Source: Raffaelea ambrosiae
Lineage: Eukaryota > Ascomycota > Sordariomycetes > Ophiostomatales > Ophiostomataceae
Reading direction: 5' to 3'
Length of the DNA stretch: 64,000 bases
Assembly (NCBI GenBank): GCA_002778195.1
Contig: PCDI01000003.1
Span: forward strand, 1,278,295 to 1,342,294
This document shows positions 12,306-24,865 of the stretch, in pieces. Numbering within the stretch: the first letter of the stretch is position 1; every line of letters starts with the position of its first letter. The translations under genes and the position numbers were made by a program. The notes below the pieces were generated by a model. It was not told the DNA's origin and searched no databases. It saw only the letters and a program-made list of their open reading frames with translations.

Positions 12306-13487
12306 TCATGGCCCATTGGGCTTGAAATTCATGCTGTAGCCACCCGTCTTCTCGTCTTTGACCATCTGGAAGTTGTCCGTACTCATGCCAAACGGACGCA
12401 GAATACCATTTCCAAGCTGCTCAGTCAGCAATGAAACAGGTGACAGTCGGCTACGACGACAGAAAACATCAGTCTTGGCTTACCTCTTTCAGCTTCCCCC
12501 ACATCTCCCCCATCTCGGCCTCTTGTGCCGCCTTGGTTCGTGCTGGCAGTAGCCGTAGCTGCGTCTCAGCCAGTCGGCGGTCTGCAGGTGCCAATGGGGG
12601 TGCAGACTTGCCGCTCTTGGCCAACGCCAACAATGCTTTGTAATCCTCTTCGGCGCCGGCCAGGTTGGCCCAGCCGCCCTGCTCGGACCGAGCGCGGGCA
12701 CGGCGGAGGAGCACCTTGGCGCGGAGTCGGTTGCGTTTCTCGGCTGGGGAGAGGAGAGGGGGGGCGATCGGCGCCGCTGGCTTTGGCTTCGACTTTGGTG
12801 AAGGCGGCGGCCTGGCGGCCTTGGCTGCACCGGCACTGACAATTTCCTCGTCGGCCTCTTCTTCCTCCTCCTTCTCCTCCCTCTCGTCCCGTACCCGTTC
12901 TTCTGCTCGCTTCTTGGTTTCCTCAGCTTGGGAAGCTGCGGCGTATGTATTCTGCTCTTGCTTCTCTGTGCCTTTCTCCGTTCCCTTGAGTTCCTTCCGC
13001 TCGGCCTTGTCCAGGATCTCCAGTGCTAAGGTCGCACTGCGGACGGCTTCCTTCCAGGCCTCCAGCTTCAGGTGGCAGGCGGCCATGTTGGCATGCAGCA
13101 CGGCCAGGTCGTAGTCGAGGTAGTTTGGTAGCACGGCGACGGCGGACTCGTAAGCGGTCAAGGAAGCGTCGAACTGGCCATGGCCAAAGAGCTTGTTTGC
13201 TTCATCCTTGTGGCCATTGGATTCAGCAAGCAGTTCCTAGAGTTCACCACAGTCAGCCAGTGTCATGGTAGAAGTGCCCCCATCAACAGTAGCCACGCCT
13301 TGTCTCTTACAGCTTCTTGTTCTGGGGGAAACTTGACAGTCTCCTCCTCCTGCTCGTCGTCCTTCTGGCCGCCCTTCTGGTCCTTTTCTGGTGTCTGTGT
13401 CTCAACATCTCTGTCCCGTTTGGCCGTCTCGCCGGCTAGGCCGTCTGGTTGCGCCGCGGCGCTGCTCGAACTCGGAGGATTTGCCAT
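12306..13487 (-). CDS. TPR co-chaperone, TTC1-like
   Basis: Minus strand, three exons: 13311-13487, 12484-13236, 12306-12416 (346 aa). All junctions are phase 0 with GT-AG borders. The first 60 residues are Ser/Ala-, then Asp/Glu/Gln-rich. TPR helices follow (EANKLFGHGQFDASLTAYESAV, then LHANMAACHLKLEAWKEAV). A long, highly charged Lys/Glu and Pro/Ala linker interrupts the TPR array before AKVLLRRARARSEQ. The last exon encodes the conserved ending ILRPFGMSTDNF and the GGYSMNF motif, characteristic of tetratricopeptide repeat protein 1. TTC1 proteins bind chaperones of the HSP70/HSP90 group. The ATG at 13487 is the first true in-frame ATG. The charged linker is longer than in animal TTC1 and is probably disordered. 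Confidence 0.82.
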
Positions 13488-14123
13488 GTGTTCGCAGGCG
13501 GGGACGCTTAGCCTCCCTGCGATCTGCTCCTTTTCCGGGTGAGTCACACGGTGTGTGCGTTCTCTCTATCGTGTTTCGTCCTCTCGGCTATCTTCTTGAT
13601 AACCTTGATTCGGGTTTGAAGATAGCAATAATAAGTAGAATATTGTTGGGGCAGTTTCGTTCCTTCCTCATATGTGGAGAGGAGAGGTGCTCAATCGTGC
13701 CTTCCTGATAAGATCGGAAAAGAGCTTGCCAAGTTACACGCCCTTGGCGACCCCTCTAGAACCTAGAAGACCCCAGCAAACGTGCCACAGAGGTACCCAC
13801 TTTTCGACCGCGGCTTGCCTATCTTTCAGCTGTTGGCCCCGCTAAAAATTAGCTTTTTTCTTGCTGTCTTAACGGTTGTTGTTTGCCTGTAGTCTCTTAA
13901 TCAAACGGCCTCGATTGACCTCAACATTACCTCACCTCTTCCTAAAAGCCTGCGGGCTTCCTACCCTTCACTTGCTCTCTTTCTCCTTCTCTCTCCCCCC
14001 CCCCCCCCAATCTTTTGGTGACTCCGTATTATTTTTTCCTAACCTTCCTTCTGTCACCACACCAAGAGGAACGAACAGCAAATCAAACCAGTCACCGCAT
14101 TTCTGCGCAAGAACAGAGTCGCC
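13488..14123. promoter_or_regulatory. Divergent promoter region, TTC1-like / HAD phosphatase
   Basis: 636 bp between two divergent starts. The half next to the HAD gene is strongly pyrimidine-rich (13970-14015, with a run of about 14 C), a common feature of filamentous-fungal core promoters. No gene is seen. Confidence 0.5.
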
Positions 14124-15188
14124 ATGGCACCCAAGACTGAGTAAGTCCTGATATTCAAATGAAAACAAACACGACAAAAAAAAAGCATTAAGCATTTCTC
14201 TAATCATATCACCAGCTTCCCCCCAATCCGAGCCTGCCTCTTCGACATGGACGGCCTGCTGCTCGACACGGAGGACATCTACACGCTCTGCATCAACAGC
14301 GTGCTGGCCAAGTACGGCCGTCCCAGCCTGCCATGGTCCATCAAGGCCAAGCTGCAGGGCCGCCCCATGGTCCAGGCGAATAAGATTTTCCTGGACTGGG
14401 CCCAGCTGCCCATTTCTCACGAGCAGTTCCAGAAGGAGAACGCCGCTCTGCAGGCCCAGCACTTCCCCCATACCAAGCCCCTTCCTGGCGTGATAGAGTT
14501 GCTCCAGGATCTCGGCCGCACTCGGTACTGGGAAGTCAAGGACAAAACTGGAGAGTCCCCCTCTGGACAGCGTGTTCATATTGCCCTGGCCACGTCCTCG
14601 CACACATCCAACTTTCACCTCAAGACCACCCACCTGTCGGACCTCTTCTCCGTCTTTGAGGCCCCCCGTCGCGTCCTCGGCGATGATCCTCGCATTGCAC
14701 CTGGCCGTGGCAAGCCCTTGCCTGACATCTACCTTCTGGCCCTCAAGACCATCAACGAGTCGCTCGCTCCCGGCGAGACACCCATCAAGCCAGAGGAGTG
14801 CCTCGTCTTCGAGGACAGCGTGCCCGGCGTCGAAGCTGGCCGCCGTGCCGGTATGCGTGTCGTCTGGTGCCCGCACCCCATGCTGAAGAAGGAGTACACC
14901 GGCCGCGAGCCCCAGGTGTTGGCTGGTAGCACCGGCGAGGCCGGCGACGCAGGCCACGAAACTCCACCTGGCGAGATCGACGATGGCTGGTCCGAGTACC
15001 TGCTTTCGCTCGAGTCGTTCCCGTACGACCACTACGGCATCGTCGTGCCCCCTCGCGCTGTCGAGAGCGAGCCTTGCATGAAGGCCATTGCCGAGGACAC
15101 CAAGATCTTCCGTGTGGATGCCGCTACCACCCCTGTCGCTACTCCTGCCACCACGTCCACGGCCCCGGAGGTCAAGACCACTGCATAA
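14124..15188 (+). CDS. HAD-superfamily sugar/nucleotide phosphatase (HDHD1-like)
   Basis: Two exons: 14124-14140, coding only five full codons, and 14216-15188 (329 aa). HAD motif I is DMDGLLLDTED with the nucleophile Asp16 and acid/base Asp18. Motif II is in ALATSS, the motif III lysine is in GRGKPLPD, and motif IV is FEDSVPGVEAG near residue 204. The Leu-rich cap after motif I and overall length fit the subfamily of pseudouridine-5'-phosphatase and other small phosphomonoesterases. A Thr/Ala/Pro-rich tail of about 90 residues extends past the usual end of the domain. The start is supported by a GCCATGG context and by the spliced five-codon leader. The exact substrate cannot be assigned. Confidence 0.85.
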
Positions 15189-15916
15189 TGTGGCAGCAAC
15201 GCATCTTCATGAACAATGGGACTTCAGTTGTTTCAATGAATGTTATAGGATGGAACTCGTTACTTTGTTCTTAGAGGGAGGCGACTAAATCAGACAAATA
15301 GAGAGGAAATGTCCCAGTAAGGATCGGGTGGGACTTTCATCGTGCTGTGTCACACAATCTTAGGGTCTAGATGCGATGGACCTTCGTGGGAAAAAGAAAT
15401 GATAAATCGGGCACTCTAAGAGTACCAGAACGGGTCTGATAATAAGGATAATAGGGAGCAGGAAGAGAAATGAAAAATCAAAATCACAAGTTGGTCGCAT
15501 GTATCCTGATTTGCATTCGTCGCCCATCAATTTCATATTTAAAGAACCAAATCGGAGCTGTACAAGAAGAACCCGGTATCTCCCATGGGTATTCATTCGT
15601 CAAAAGAGAAAATCCGGCCCAGCCGAAACATATTGCATATGTGGATATTGGCGGCGCCTGCATAGCAAACAGGAAGTTGACAGTGTGAAGGAAAAACATC
15701 AATTGATGAATAGTTATGGCATCAATCGGGATGCCAAGGAGACGGGTATGTGAGATAGACACAAATGGAAGCAGCACATTCTCTATGTAGGCCGTGAAAA
15801 TAAAGAGATATTAGAAGTATTGGGAGTAAAATGGACGGATTCAGTAAAGCAATGAAATGCAAAGGAGAAGTGCAGTTTGATGAAAGAGAATAAAAGTGTC
15901 GCCATTATCAGATCGA
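15189..15916. other. Convergent intergenic region
   Basis: 3' ends of the HAD gene (+) and the ARCA-like regulator gene (-). A/T-rich with only short ORFs. No gene seen. Confidence 0.5.
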
Positions 15917-18900
15917 CTAGAACGACCGGGAATGCAACGGCGTACTCTCGTTTGGTGGTTTGTAGAATGCTTTGTAGGGGTGGTCCGGTAGACTGAAGTC
16001 GGCATGAAGTAGAGGATTCACTGCATGTGGTGCACGTAAAGGCAGCGACGTTGGTATGGTGCGCGGCGAAACAGCCCCCGTCGCTGAAGTAGTGTCGATT
16101 ACCGCCGAAGACCGGGGCACGGTTGCAGAAGGCAGAGGTGAGTGATGTGCTGCGCTACCAAGGACTGCACACTTCGTAGTCGAACAGGGCAGCGATTGAC
16201 AATATAAGTCGAAACCAGTACCACAGCTAGAGCCATGTCCAATGGTGAAGTTGCCTGAAAATTCGGACAGGCCAAGGCCAGAAGGGGGGGATGGTGCAGA
16301 AGAAGAAATGGGTTTCTCCCCATCTCTTCCCCATGCATGCTTGAGTTCGGTGTAGATTTTACGGATACGCCAGCAAGTCCGCTCTGAGATTCGGTCGAGG
16401 AGAGACAGAACCTCGTCCTGTTCACGGCGGTCACGCAGCACCTGGGCTGCCACAGCCAGACTGCGAATGGCAACACTAGCCACACCGCTATCCTTGTTGT
16501 GGGAAACAATTCCACACACTTGGTGGGCGTGATGAAGCTGAGCTCTGTGATTCTCGATGGAGTCGTGGGCCTCAATGGGATTGACTTGATGGAGCAAAAC
16601 CATGGCGGTATGGTAGAAGAGGCGACCAATGACTCCAGCACCCTTTGTTAGCCTGTGAAATCACAAGTTAGTATCGGAGCAATAACAGCATTTGCTTGGA
16701 ATCAAAGAGAAGGAGGCGGCTAAGCATACCACACATTGGGGAAGAGCGAGTTAGACAGAGTGTTCTGGCCCGAGAAAAGATATCCGAAAGGCTTCATAGA
16801 TCTTGGACAGTCACGGTTCCATATGTCGCAAAGAGCTTTCAGGCGTTTCCACTCTGCAAATCGATTTTGTAGCCGGACTTGCTCATCATGAGGAGAGGGC
16901 TCTTGAAAGCGAGGCATGCTGGCGCGGAAGTTGGCAATTTTTGCAACAATGTAAAATATTCTGTGCATCCAGACCTCGTCATCGTCGTCCGAAGTGCCGG
17001 GGGTGCTTGATGTTTCGGCAGCAGGCGATTGGGGCTCGCCAGATGGCTTCCCATTTCTTGGTGCAGAGAAGATGGCATCCGTTGCCAAAGATGAGATACT
17101 GCCTTGTCGTTTGGTATCGCTACCGCTGTCGCTGTTATCCTCCTCTTTGCTGCCCTGCGAATCGATTGTAAAGTCTAGATCGAGCCCCCACTGGTCTGGA
17201 TCCCAGGCTGTCGGCCAGTTGAAAGAGAGGCAACTGAGAACTTCCATACCAATGTTCAGCCAGAAACACGCCGCACCGATGCCCACACTCTTCGCGTTCC
17301 AGCCGCACTCGCGGATCAGGGCACGGGCTCCGGCAATGTGGCTCATGCGCTCGTTTGGCTTCTCGCTCATAATATCATAGACATTGAGCACCACAGCAGT
17401 GGTCGCACACTCGGCAATGTTCCGATCCGGGTTCTGCAGACTCCGAAGCAGCTGCGTGGTTGCTGTGTCGTAGTAGAAGAGAGCCTTGTCATCATGATGG
17501 CTCTGCCCCACCAGCGTGAGATGCTTAACACCACAAGCCAGGGACGCGTTGAGAAGCATAGGGGACTTGAGGGCTAGAAATGGAATGTTTCGACTGAAGA
17601 GTCTCTCCTTGTCCAGAGAGTCCATCCATACAGCAACGTCATCGAGAAAGGTTTGCATGAATCGAATTTCATCGGGCGAGTTGAGATATTCTTTCTCTCC
17701 AGCTTTGGCACCTCCACTACTGGTCTCAAAACCTCCGGTTGCACAAATACCAACATCTAGCCCGTTTCCCTTTGCTAGGGATACCTTTTCTGAAGGTGGT
17801 GTTGGCAGCCCGTCTGGGAGGCCTTCGGCTGGTATGCCCAAACTGTCTTGCCCCTCCTTATGATCCAGTTGTCCAAATCCAGAATCGTTGGGGCTATTGC
17901 CCACTTCTGCACGGAAGGATGTTGTCGAAGGGGGGCCCATTCCTTGTGGGACCATAGATGAAGTAACACTCGAGGCATCACTATGCCGGTGCGAGTGAGC
18001 TCTTGCGCGGACCTCTGCTTTGATTGCCGAAAGGTTGAGGCCTTCATCCTGCTGATGTACGGCAACATTGATCGCGCCATTGGCATCCCTCCGTTGTGGC
18101 AGCTGTCTCGTGGGAATCTCTGCGGCTGCCGGGCTGCCATTACGGCCGCCGGCTGCGATCATTAAAGAATGATGGCTGTGGAAGCCTCGGATATCTTCGC
18201 CAACATCCCGTGGGGGCGACGTGGGCATGGCACGGGGGTACCGACTGCTGCCTCCAACATATTCCGAGGCGATGGTGCGTGACTCGTCAAGAAAGGACAC
18301 TGTAGTTCGAACAGCCATTAGCATGAATTCTCGTGCAAGTTGTATTCACCCGTCGGGTTCCGTTTTGACTTACAATTCCAACTCGAGACTGACGGGACAT
18401 GAGGTATCTCCTTCACTTGGATGTCGATAAAGTTTAGTCGAAGACCACGCTTGCACTCTCTATTTCCTTTTCGGCAGTTCAGACAATCCGGAAGACTCTC
18501 GTCACATTTCAGATGACGCTCTCGACAAGTGAGGCAGCCTGTGCGCACGCGGCGAGACTTTGCCGGTGTTGACGAAGGCGCAGCCGGTGCTGGAGCAGCA
18601 GAGGCCTTGCTGGCCGCTTCTGTGGCCAAGGCATTGTTTCTCCGCTCTTCTGCAGCTGCCAAGCCCGGGTGGTTGCTGGCCTGGCTGCTTCTCCGACTAT
18701 GCGACGTTGGAGGGCGACTTGAAAAGGCATCCTGACCGCTATTTCTCCGGCTCGGGGGTAGGAGAGAACGACCTCCTATAGGTGAGTGGCTGTTGTTGCT
18801 AGCTGCCGTCAGTGGCTGGCCGGATGTGGGCTGCGATGTGCTCAGGCGACGCAAGTCCTCGGTAGCATGCGCAAAGGGTGGTGGAAAAGGCAGTGGCGGG

Positions 18901-19277
18901 AGGGTAGGTGGCATCGAGAGTGGCTGCGGAGTCGAATATGGGGGTGGAAGAGTCAGCGACGGCGGCGGTAGCGTAGTCGGAAGGGAGCCAAAATGGATGG
19001 AAGATGATGAGAGCCGCGGCCTCTTTGCTTGAGACCTGTCATAGTCATAATTGTAGCCATGGACGAGTGTTCTGCTGGCCTGGTCTCGATCTGGGGGGTC
19101 TTTGGACCAGCCTTCGCGTGTGTTTGGAGGGAAACCTGACCAGGCCTTCTCAGAGGCGAACGGGGCGGCAGAGGAGTAGAATGGCGGCAGCACTGCTTTG
19201 ACAGGATGCCGGAGTGACGGGGATGAGGAACGACACCAGTCTGTCGTCCCTGGCTCTGTGACCAAGCCGGGACTCAT
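15917..19277 (-). CDS. Zn2Cys6 transcription factor, ARCA-like
   Basis: Minus strand, three exons: 18374-19277, 16730-18299, 15917-16652 (1069 aa). Phases close exactly and the second junction restores FPNVW-LTKGAGVI. The first 240 residues are disordered, Ser/Pro-rich. The zinc cluster begins near residue 245 (RTGCLTCRERHLKCDES, then CLNCRKGNREC). After a further linker comes a fungal transcription-factor domain of the second type: GVKHLTLV, then IAECATTAVVLNVYDIMSEKP and CFWLNIGMEVLSCLSFNWPT. That core is strongly conserved in the ARCA-type regulators of filamentous ascomycetes. The C-terminal 150 residues are Ser/Pro-rich. Start: first in-frame ATG, at 19277; the frame stays open further upstream without one. 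Its biological role is not deducible here. Confidence 0.85.
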
Positions 19278-22200
19278 GCTCTTTCTTGCCCGTTCTGTTC
19301 GACGCGAAGTGGCCGAAGAGTGCAACAACAAAAGCCACAGAGGTGTTGTGAATGATTGCCCACGACCGGGACTGGAAGCTGTGCTCTGCCTGCCGGCTTG
19401 TGAAAGCAAAGACACTGAAAGTGAGAGTCTGGACGGGTTCCGTAGCGATGCCTTGCAAGGCCAGCAGCTGTTCTGAACCAAAGCCAACCTGGTGCGCAAC
19501 CAAAAAAACGGCAATTTGACTGGACTGTTGCGGCGTGTACTTATGGAAGGTTTCGTATAGGATTTGTGCTTGCAGTTTTCTGAAAAGACGGGTTCTGCCG
19601 GGACTCTCGCGTATTGAACAAGACGAATAAACGTGCGTCTGGCTGGTCTTTTCGATTCGAGGGAAGATGCAGGGGGAAACGTCTGATAAAGAGTGTTTGG
19701 AACAAAGAGCACATTAAATGTCGAATGGGCGCAGCGAAAGTATCCCCCACCTTGGCAGGCTTATACGAAAAGGCGTGTGGAAAGAACGTTTGAGCAGGTT
19801 GAGCAAGTTTCTTGAGAAGGTTTAGACTAGGATCTGGATTTAGATCCACGCGCACAGAGAGAAAAGGGAGGGCCTCGGGAATGACACCACGGGAAATAAA
19901 ATGATAACAGGGAAAGACGAATGGACAGGAGAGCGAGAGACAGAAAAGAAAAACAAAAGGACACAAGACCGAAGGGGAAGTCGTGGGAGTCTCGCCGAGG
20001 AAACGAGTGTCGAGATGGCGCTGCCCAACAAGTGGATATTGATTGGTGTAGCACCAAAGGAGGGGGGGGGGAAGGCAAGCGAAAACGAGGGTCAGATAAT
20101 AATAATAGGGAATAAAAAGAATGAGAAAAATAAACAGCATGCCAACGAGACAGAGAAACAGAGAAAAGGAAGAAGAGAATAGGAAGGGAAAACTGCGGAA
20201 GAAATTGACAAAAGCAACCGCAGGTGGATGACAAACAGATCGGAGCCACACGCACGGCAAAGCGGAGGATGACGGCCGCCAGGAGAAGGGGCCCTTGTCC
20301 TCAGCAGAGATCGATCGTCTTGCAAATCATCCGGGCCAGCATGGGCGAGCAGCAGTGCGCGTGCGTCTCAATGTATGGCTCGATGGACACGACGGACTCG
20401 ACGAACTCAGAGTACCAAAGCTGGCCAGCAGCGATAAAGAACAACCCCGGGACGTGCAGGAGCGTGCGTGGACACGCTGGGGGGGGCGCAGCCGCAGAAA
20501 AGAGATCAGAGTCTGCTTCGAGTCTTCTCCGAATCTGCTTTGAATCTGCTTCGGGCGCTGTGTGAGATGGCGTTGGTGGACGTGGATTTTCCTTCAGTAT
20601 CGCTGCAGCTGCAGACGGGGGTAGTCACTGCAACAAGCAGGCATCGCCGTCACCGCAGACGAATCACTGCAGCAAATCAGCTAGTCACGGCAGAAAAGTG
20701 GCGTTTCCGGCCGCTTCTATTTCAGTTGCCATCGGGGACCCTGTCTCGAGCCGTGATCGAGTGCTATGTTAAGGAGTCTGCAGGCTACACAGCATTAGCC
20801 TTGTGCAGCCACGGTCTTTCTCGGAAGGCAATAAAAGCGCGTGCGCTGGTTGGTGTGTGAGGGAGGGGGAACCTGGAGGGCAAGGATGTATCCCAAAAGA
20901 CTCACGGAAATGGAAGTCTTGTTCGTGGATGTTCGTGAGAATAAATTTGAAACGGGAAATCTGCGCAGCAGAGAACAGGAGTGGAAAGTCGCCAGGGGCA
21001 GGTGCGATAGAGGCTCCTTCCTGCCTCGCAACCAAACAGACAAATATGGCAGGAAGTACCCTGCCGCTTGTGCAAAAGAGAGGAGCATCAGACGACTTTG
21101 CGTTGCTGCAGAAGGAAGAAGCGGGGGACTACTGGCAAATTCTGCTTCTACGAGCACTCTTGCTGTTTGTTCTCTTTTTCGCTGCTCTATGCCATCCTTC
21201 CTGGACGAGATCTCTCCTTGGACCGGACGCGTTCCCTCTATTTTCTTGTCTCTCGTTTCGAATATCTCGAATCGGAAACAAGCCACGCATCTGTTTTGCA
21301 CGCCATTCTGCAATAGCCAAGGCCAGCAGAAATGCTCCAGCTGGTTGCTCGAGGGTCATCTTACTTTCAGCCCCCCCAGCTCCATGTTGGCAGATGCCAT
21401 CTGGGTAAGGTTGGCAGCGTCGCATTGAAACTACACCGTAGGGTTGGCTGGGGCTGACTCTGGGGGGGGGGGCAGAATGGCCTTTGCAGGACAAACAAGG
21501 ACTTCCCAGCCCCAAACGGCTTAACCCAAGTCCCCTAGCTGCTGGAAGCACGGCGTTCCGCCTCGTGTCGAGTAACTCTTGTCAGAGAAATGCTTCGGCT
21601 TCGCTTGCTGGTGTTAAGCGCACGGGCGGCAGCCCCGCCAAGGCCACTACCACGCCAGCACAAGCCTCCCTTGACGGCCAGCCCTTGCAATACCAGCGCA
21701 TCACAAGTGCTGCATCAAGAGTCTTGGACTCAAGAGGTCTTAGACAACAGCTACTTCGCTGCAAGCTTCTCACGAGAACAGCATCCTCTGCACTTGACTC
21801 CTGTCTCCTATGACCTGTGCCTGAGTCCGGTGTCTCTGGCGCCTGGGCACTGTCTTGATGTCTCGCTTGGACGCCATCTCACCGAAGCGGGGCGTGCCTA
21901 GACCTTGTTCATGCTTGCGCTGGACCTGCATTCACCTCTCTAACTTCCACCACGAAACGGTGTCCAGCAGGACTGTTTCGAGAAGCACCCAAGACACGCC
22001 CGCACCAGCCTAGACAAGAAACGGTGTCCGACCATGACGCGGCCACCGTCTTGGCTCTTCTGTTGCTTCTACCAGCATTTCAAAGATACAGTCGATATGT
22101 TCCAGCAGATTCTACCCATTCATGCTTGCTGGTTGGTGCTGGATTGATTGGCCTCACGAACTTGTATGGCGTGTGGGCTTGCGCGTGGCCTGCCAGGATC

Positions 22201-24865
22201 TTCTCGCCAGGATCAGTTGCCAAGGGCCGTCAATTCTGGCTTGCATACTGGTTCACACCTGCAAAGCATGCACAAACTGTTCTTGCCCGAGTAGCACGAC
22301 TGATTCCATCTCTACGATCGCCCGGAACGGGTTTGATCGACCAACCTAAGCTGGCCCCGGAGACGATCCAACGGAATGGTGTCTAGGTGCCAAGACAAGA
22401 AGAGCCATTCTATGCGGCAACCTGGACATCCCCTCTTGTCAACTACTCTATGCGCCGAGCCTGCCGTCCCGGACTTGCCGAAAACCCAACTCAGACCCGT
22501 GCAGACACCACGCGACAAACAAAACGGACCATGCCGTTTCGCGTGGCTTCCTGTCACGCCGACTTGCCACGAAAAAACTGCCATGGCGGCGGCTGGAGCG
22601 CTCATCACTGTTTCGTTTCCATTTCGCCTAATAACGAACTTCCTTGCACTCTCCCCCCCACCCTCTACACTCTATTCTGCGTCTCTGCCACTTGATGCTT
22701 CTAGTTTCCCGGGCACCGCAAGAACACACGTGCCAACCCTTTGTAGGCGTCTCGCAGAGAAGCAACCGTGCGTTAGGGCTGTCGGGGGATTTTCTGTCCC
22801 CAGCTTTCCGAGTCTTGTCGACTTGGCTCTGTGTGCCGAATCTGAAGAAGAGCATCCTCGTAGACTAACCGTCTCGCAACCCCCATCGTCAAGAGTCCTC
22901 GGGTATGAGTTGCGGAAAGCCTGCTAATTTCTACTGATACTCTCCCAGATCGCTGTCTGAGCCTGATCTGGAAGATCCAGAAAGTTCCACAGACAGCTAG
23001 GAAGCTGTCTGCACTGACACCCCTGTTTTCGGGTTACGCTCGTCCCGACCTCAGCGACGGGGTACGAGGACAGCATGCCGAGGTTCTGGCTCTCCACAGC
23101 CACCATGTGTTTTTTCGGCAATCGGTAAGGACATGAGGAAGACCAAGAGAGCTCTGTCCCCTGCCAAGCGGTGCACAGATAGGTGAGATATCGGTTCTGC
23201 GACTAACTGGTTTTTTTTTGTTGGCAGGGGCGAATAGCAATGAAACATAACCTTTGCCAGTATTCGATATTGTGCATCCCAGTAACCATATGTCTGAGAC
23301 CTGGAGTTGACATTTTCTGGGGTGTGGAGTAACTGGGTAAGGTCCAACGATATGCCTGTGTGCACTGTGGCTATCGTTGTTACTGAACTACATGGTATGT
23401 AGCAGCTGTTCCATTATTCACCCTACAAGAGCAACTAACATAAAACGCAGCAAACTTCGGCAGTGCAGCGAGAACAAAAGAAATCAGGTGGCACAGCACT
23501 TTTTTTTGTGTGTCGAACGATGTCTTGGCCACGAGTGAAACAACCAGGCACTTCGTAAATGCATCTCCTCAGCATGACGATCCGTCGAACGAGCCGAGTG
23601 ACAACAATCCTTATTTCTGTCTCGCAGAGCTGCGGTGTACACGCATTTCCAAACTGCCATAACCGCTGCGTTCAAGAGTCCACCCATGAGTCCACCCAAG
23701 AGCGGGACGAAACAAGGCCGTGTTGCCAGAAAGTCGGAAATGCTGACTTCCGCGGCGATCATTTACTGGGCAGTGGTAAACTGACTGGGATCAAGAGGGA
23801 AAGGGACGCGCGGGAGACCACACCTCGGTGGACACTTCTGGTGTCTTGTTCCCTCTCTAGGCAGAGCTTTTCTGGTGTTTTCGGCCGATCTGGCATTTCC
23901 AATAACGGTTGTAGCCGCACACCAGTCAGTTTTAAAACAGCAACTCTTTCCAAACAGACGAAACAAAACGAGATTTCAAGTACTCCTGTTGGTCGGCGGC
24001 CATGTACAAAGACACCCTTGCAATCAGAGGCCGGCAGTCTTTCGGGGAATTTTGCAACGACACTTCTTTCGGACTGCACAAAAGCCCCAGAATATTGCTA
24101 CTTGCTGTCAACTACCGGACGGGCTGGGAGCAGCGTAGGATTGTTCTACTGCCCTGCGAGTGCCAAATATTTTCAACTTCTTTGTTCTTTGTTCTGTTTT
24201 CATTTATTCATCGTTCTTCACCCGCCGAAACGACCCTCTACTTGCGGATTGGAGGACTGCGCCATCTCGCCCTTGCATCACGCCCTAGTCGTTTTTCTCT
24301 TTAAGCAATCTACTGAACACCATTTATTTCTCCGGCATACGACTCACCAGCTGCGCAACAACGAACGACGCCGTTAGAATATTACTTCGCACCTGCGTAG
24401 GCCTAGGTTTCTAGAGTTTCGCCGCGTGGATCATGTGATTCGTATACTCTATTTCTGGAAAATGGCAGTTGCTGCCTTGAGCAGCTCAGCCGTTGTCGCT
24501 GTGAAACCAGTAAACTTTGCACACAGTATATTGCAAACCTTCCAGGCGTTGCTGCGGTCAATCCAACAAGAGAGAAGCTTGAAATCACAGAAATTGCTGT
24601 CCATGAATAAAAATTGAAGTAGACAAGTATAAGGCGCACCTAAGCAAGGCTGCATAGCTTAAACGAGGCTTTGATGGGAAAGACCACAAGGAATACTAGC
24701 TGCGCAGCCGCAAATATTAGGCAGCCTCGCCCCACCAATTTGGGACGTTGGTTTTGTGGCGGGGGGTCGCACAAGCTTCGTTCCTTTTTTATCGACAATC
24801 AATTAGACAGCTTTAAGCAGGGGGAAAACAACCCCAGGACCCGCCGGAGCCATCTCGCAGACACC
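19278..24865. other. 5.6-kb gene-poor region
   Basis: No protein gene can be supported on either strand: ORFs are short, overlapping and without recognisable motifs. From about 19860 to 20200 the plus strand is purine-rich, so the upstream side of the ARCA-like gene is pyrimidine-rich on its own strand. Long 5' leaders or promoters of the flanking regulator and ASA1, or a non-coding transcript, are possible. I see no transposon terminus, tRNA or rRNA. Confidence 0.5.

Noticed and set aside
22024..22386. 120-codon ORF with a hydrophobic N-terminus
   Set aside because: Resembles a signal peptide at first glance, but nothing downstream looks conserved and neighbouring frames are equally open.
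23559..24377. 272-codon plus-strand ORF in the gene-poor region
   Set aside because: Composition looks random (Thr/Ser/Arg-rich), with no domain, no plausible start context and no splice continuation.
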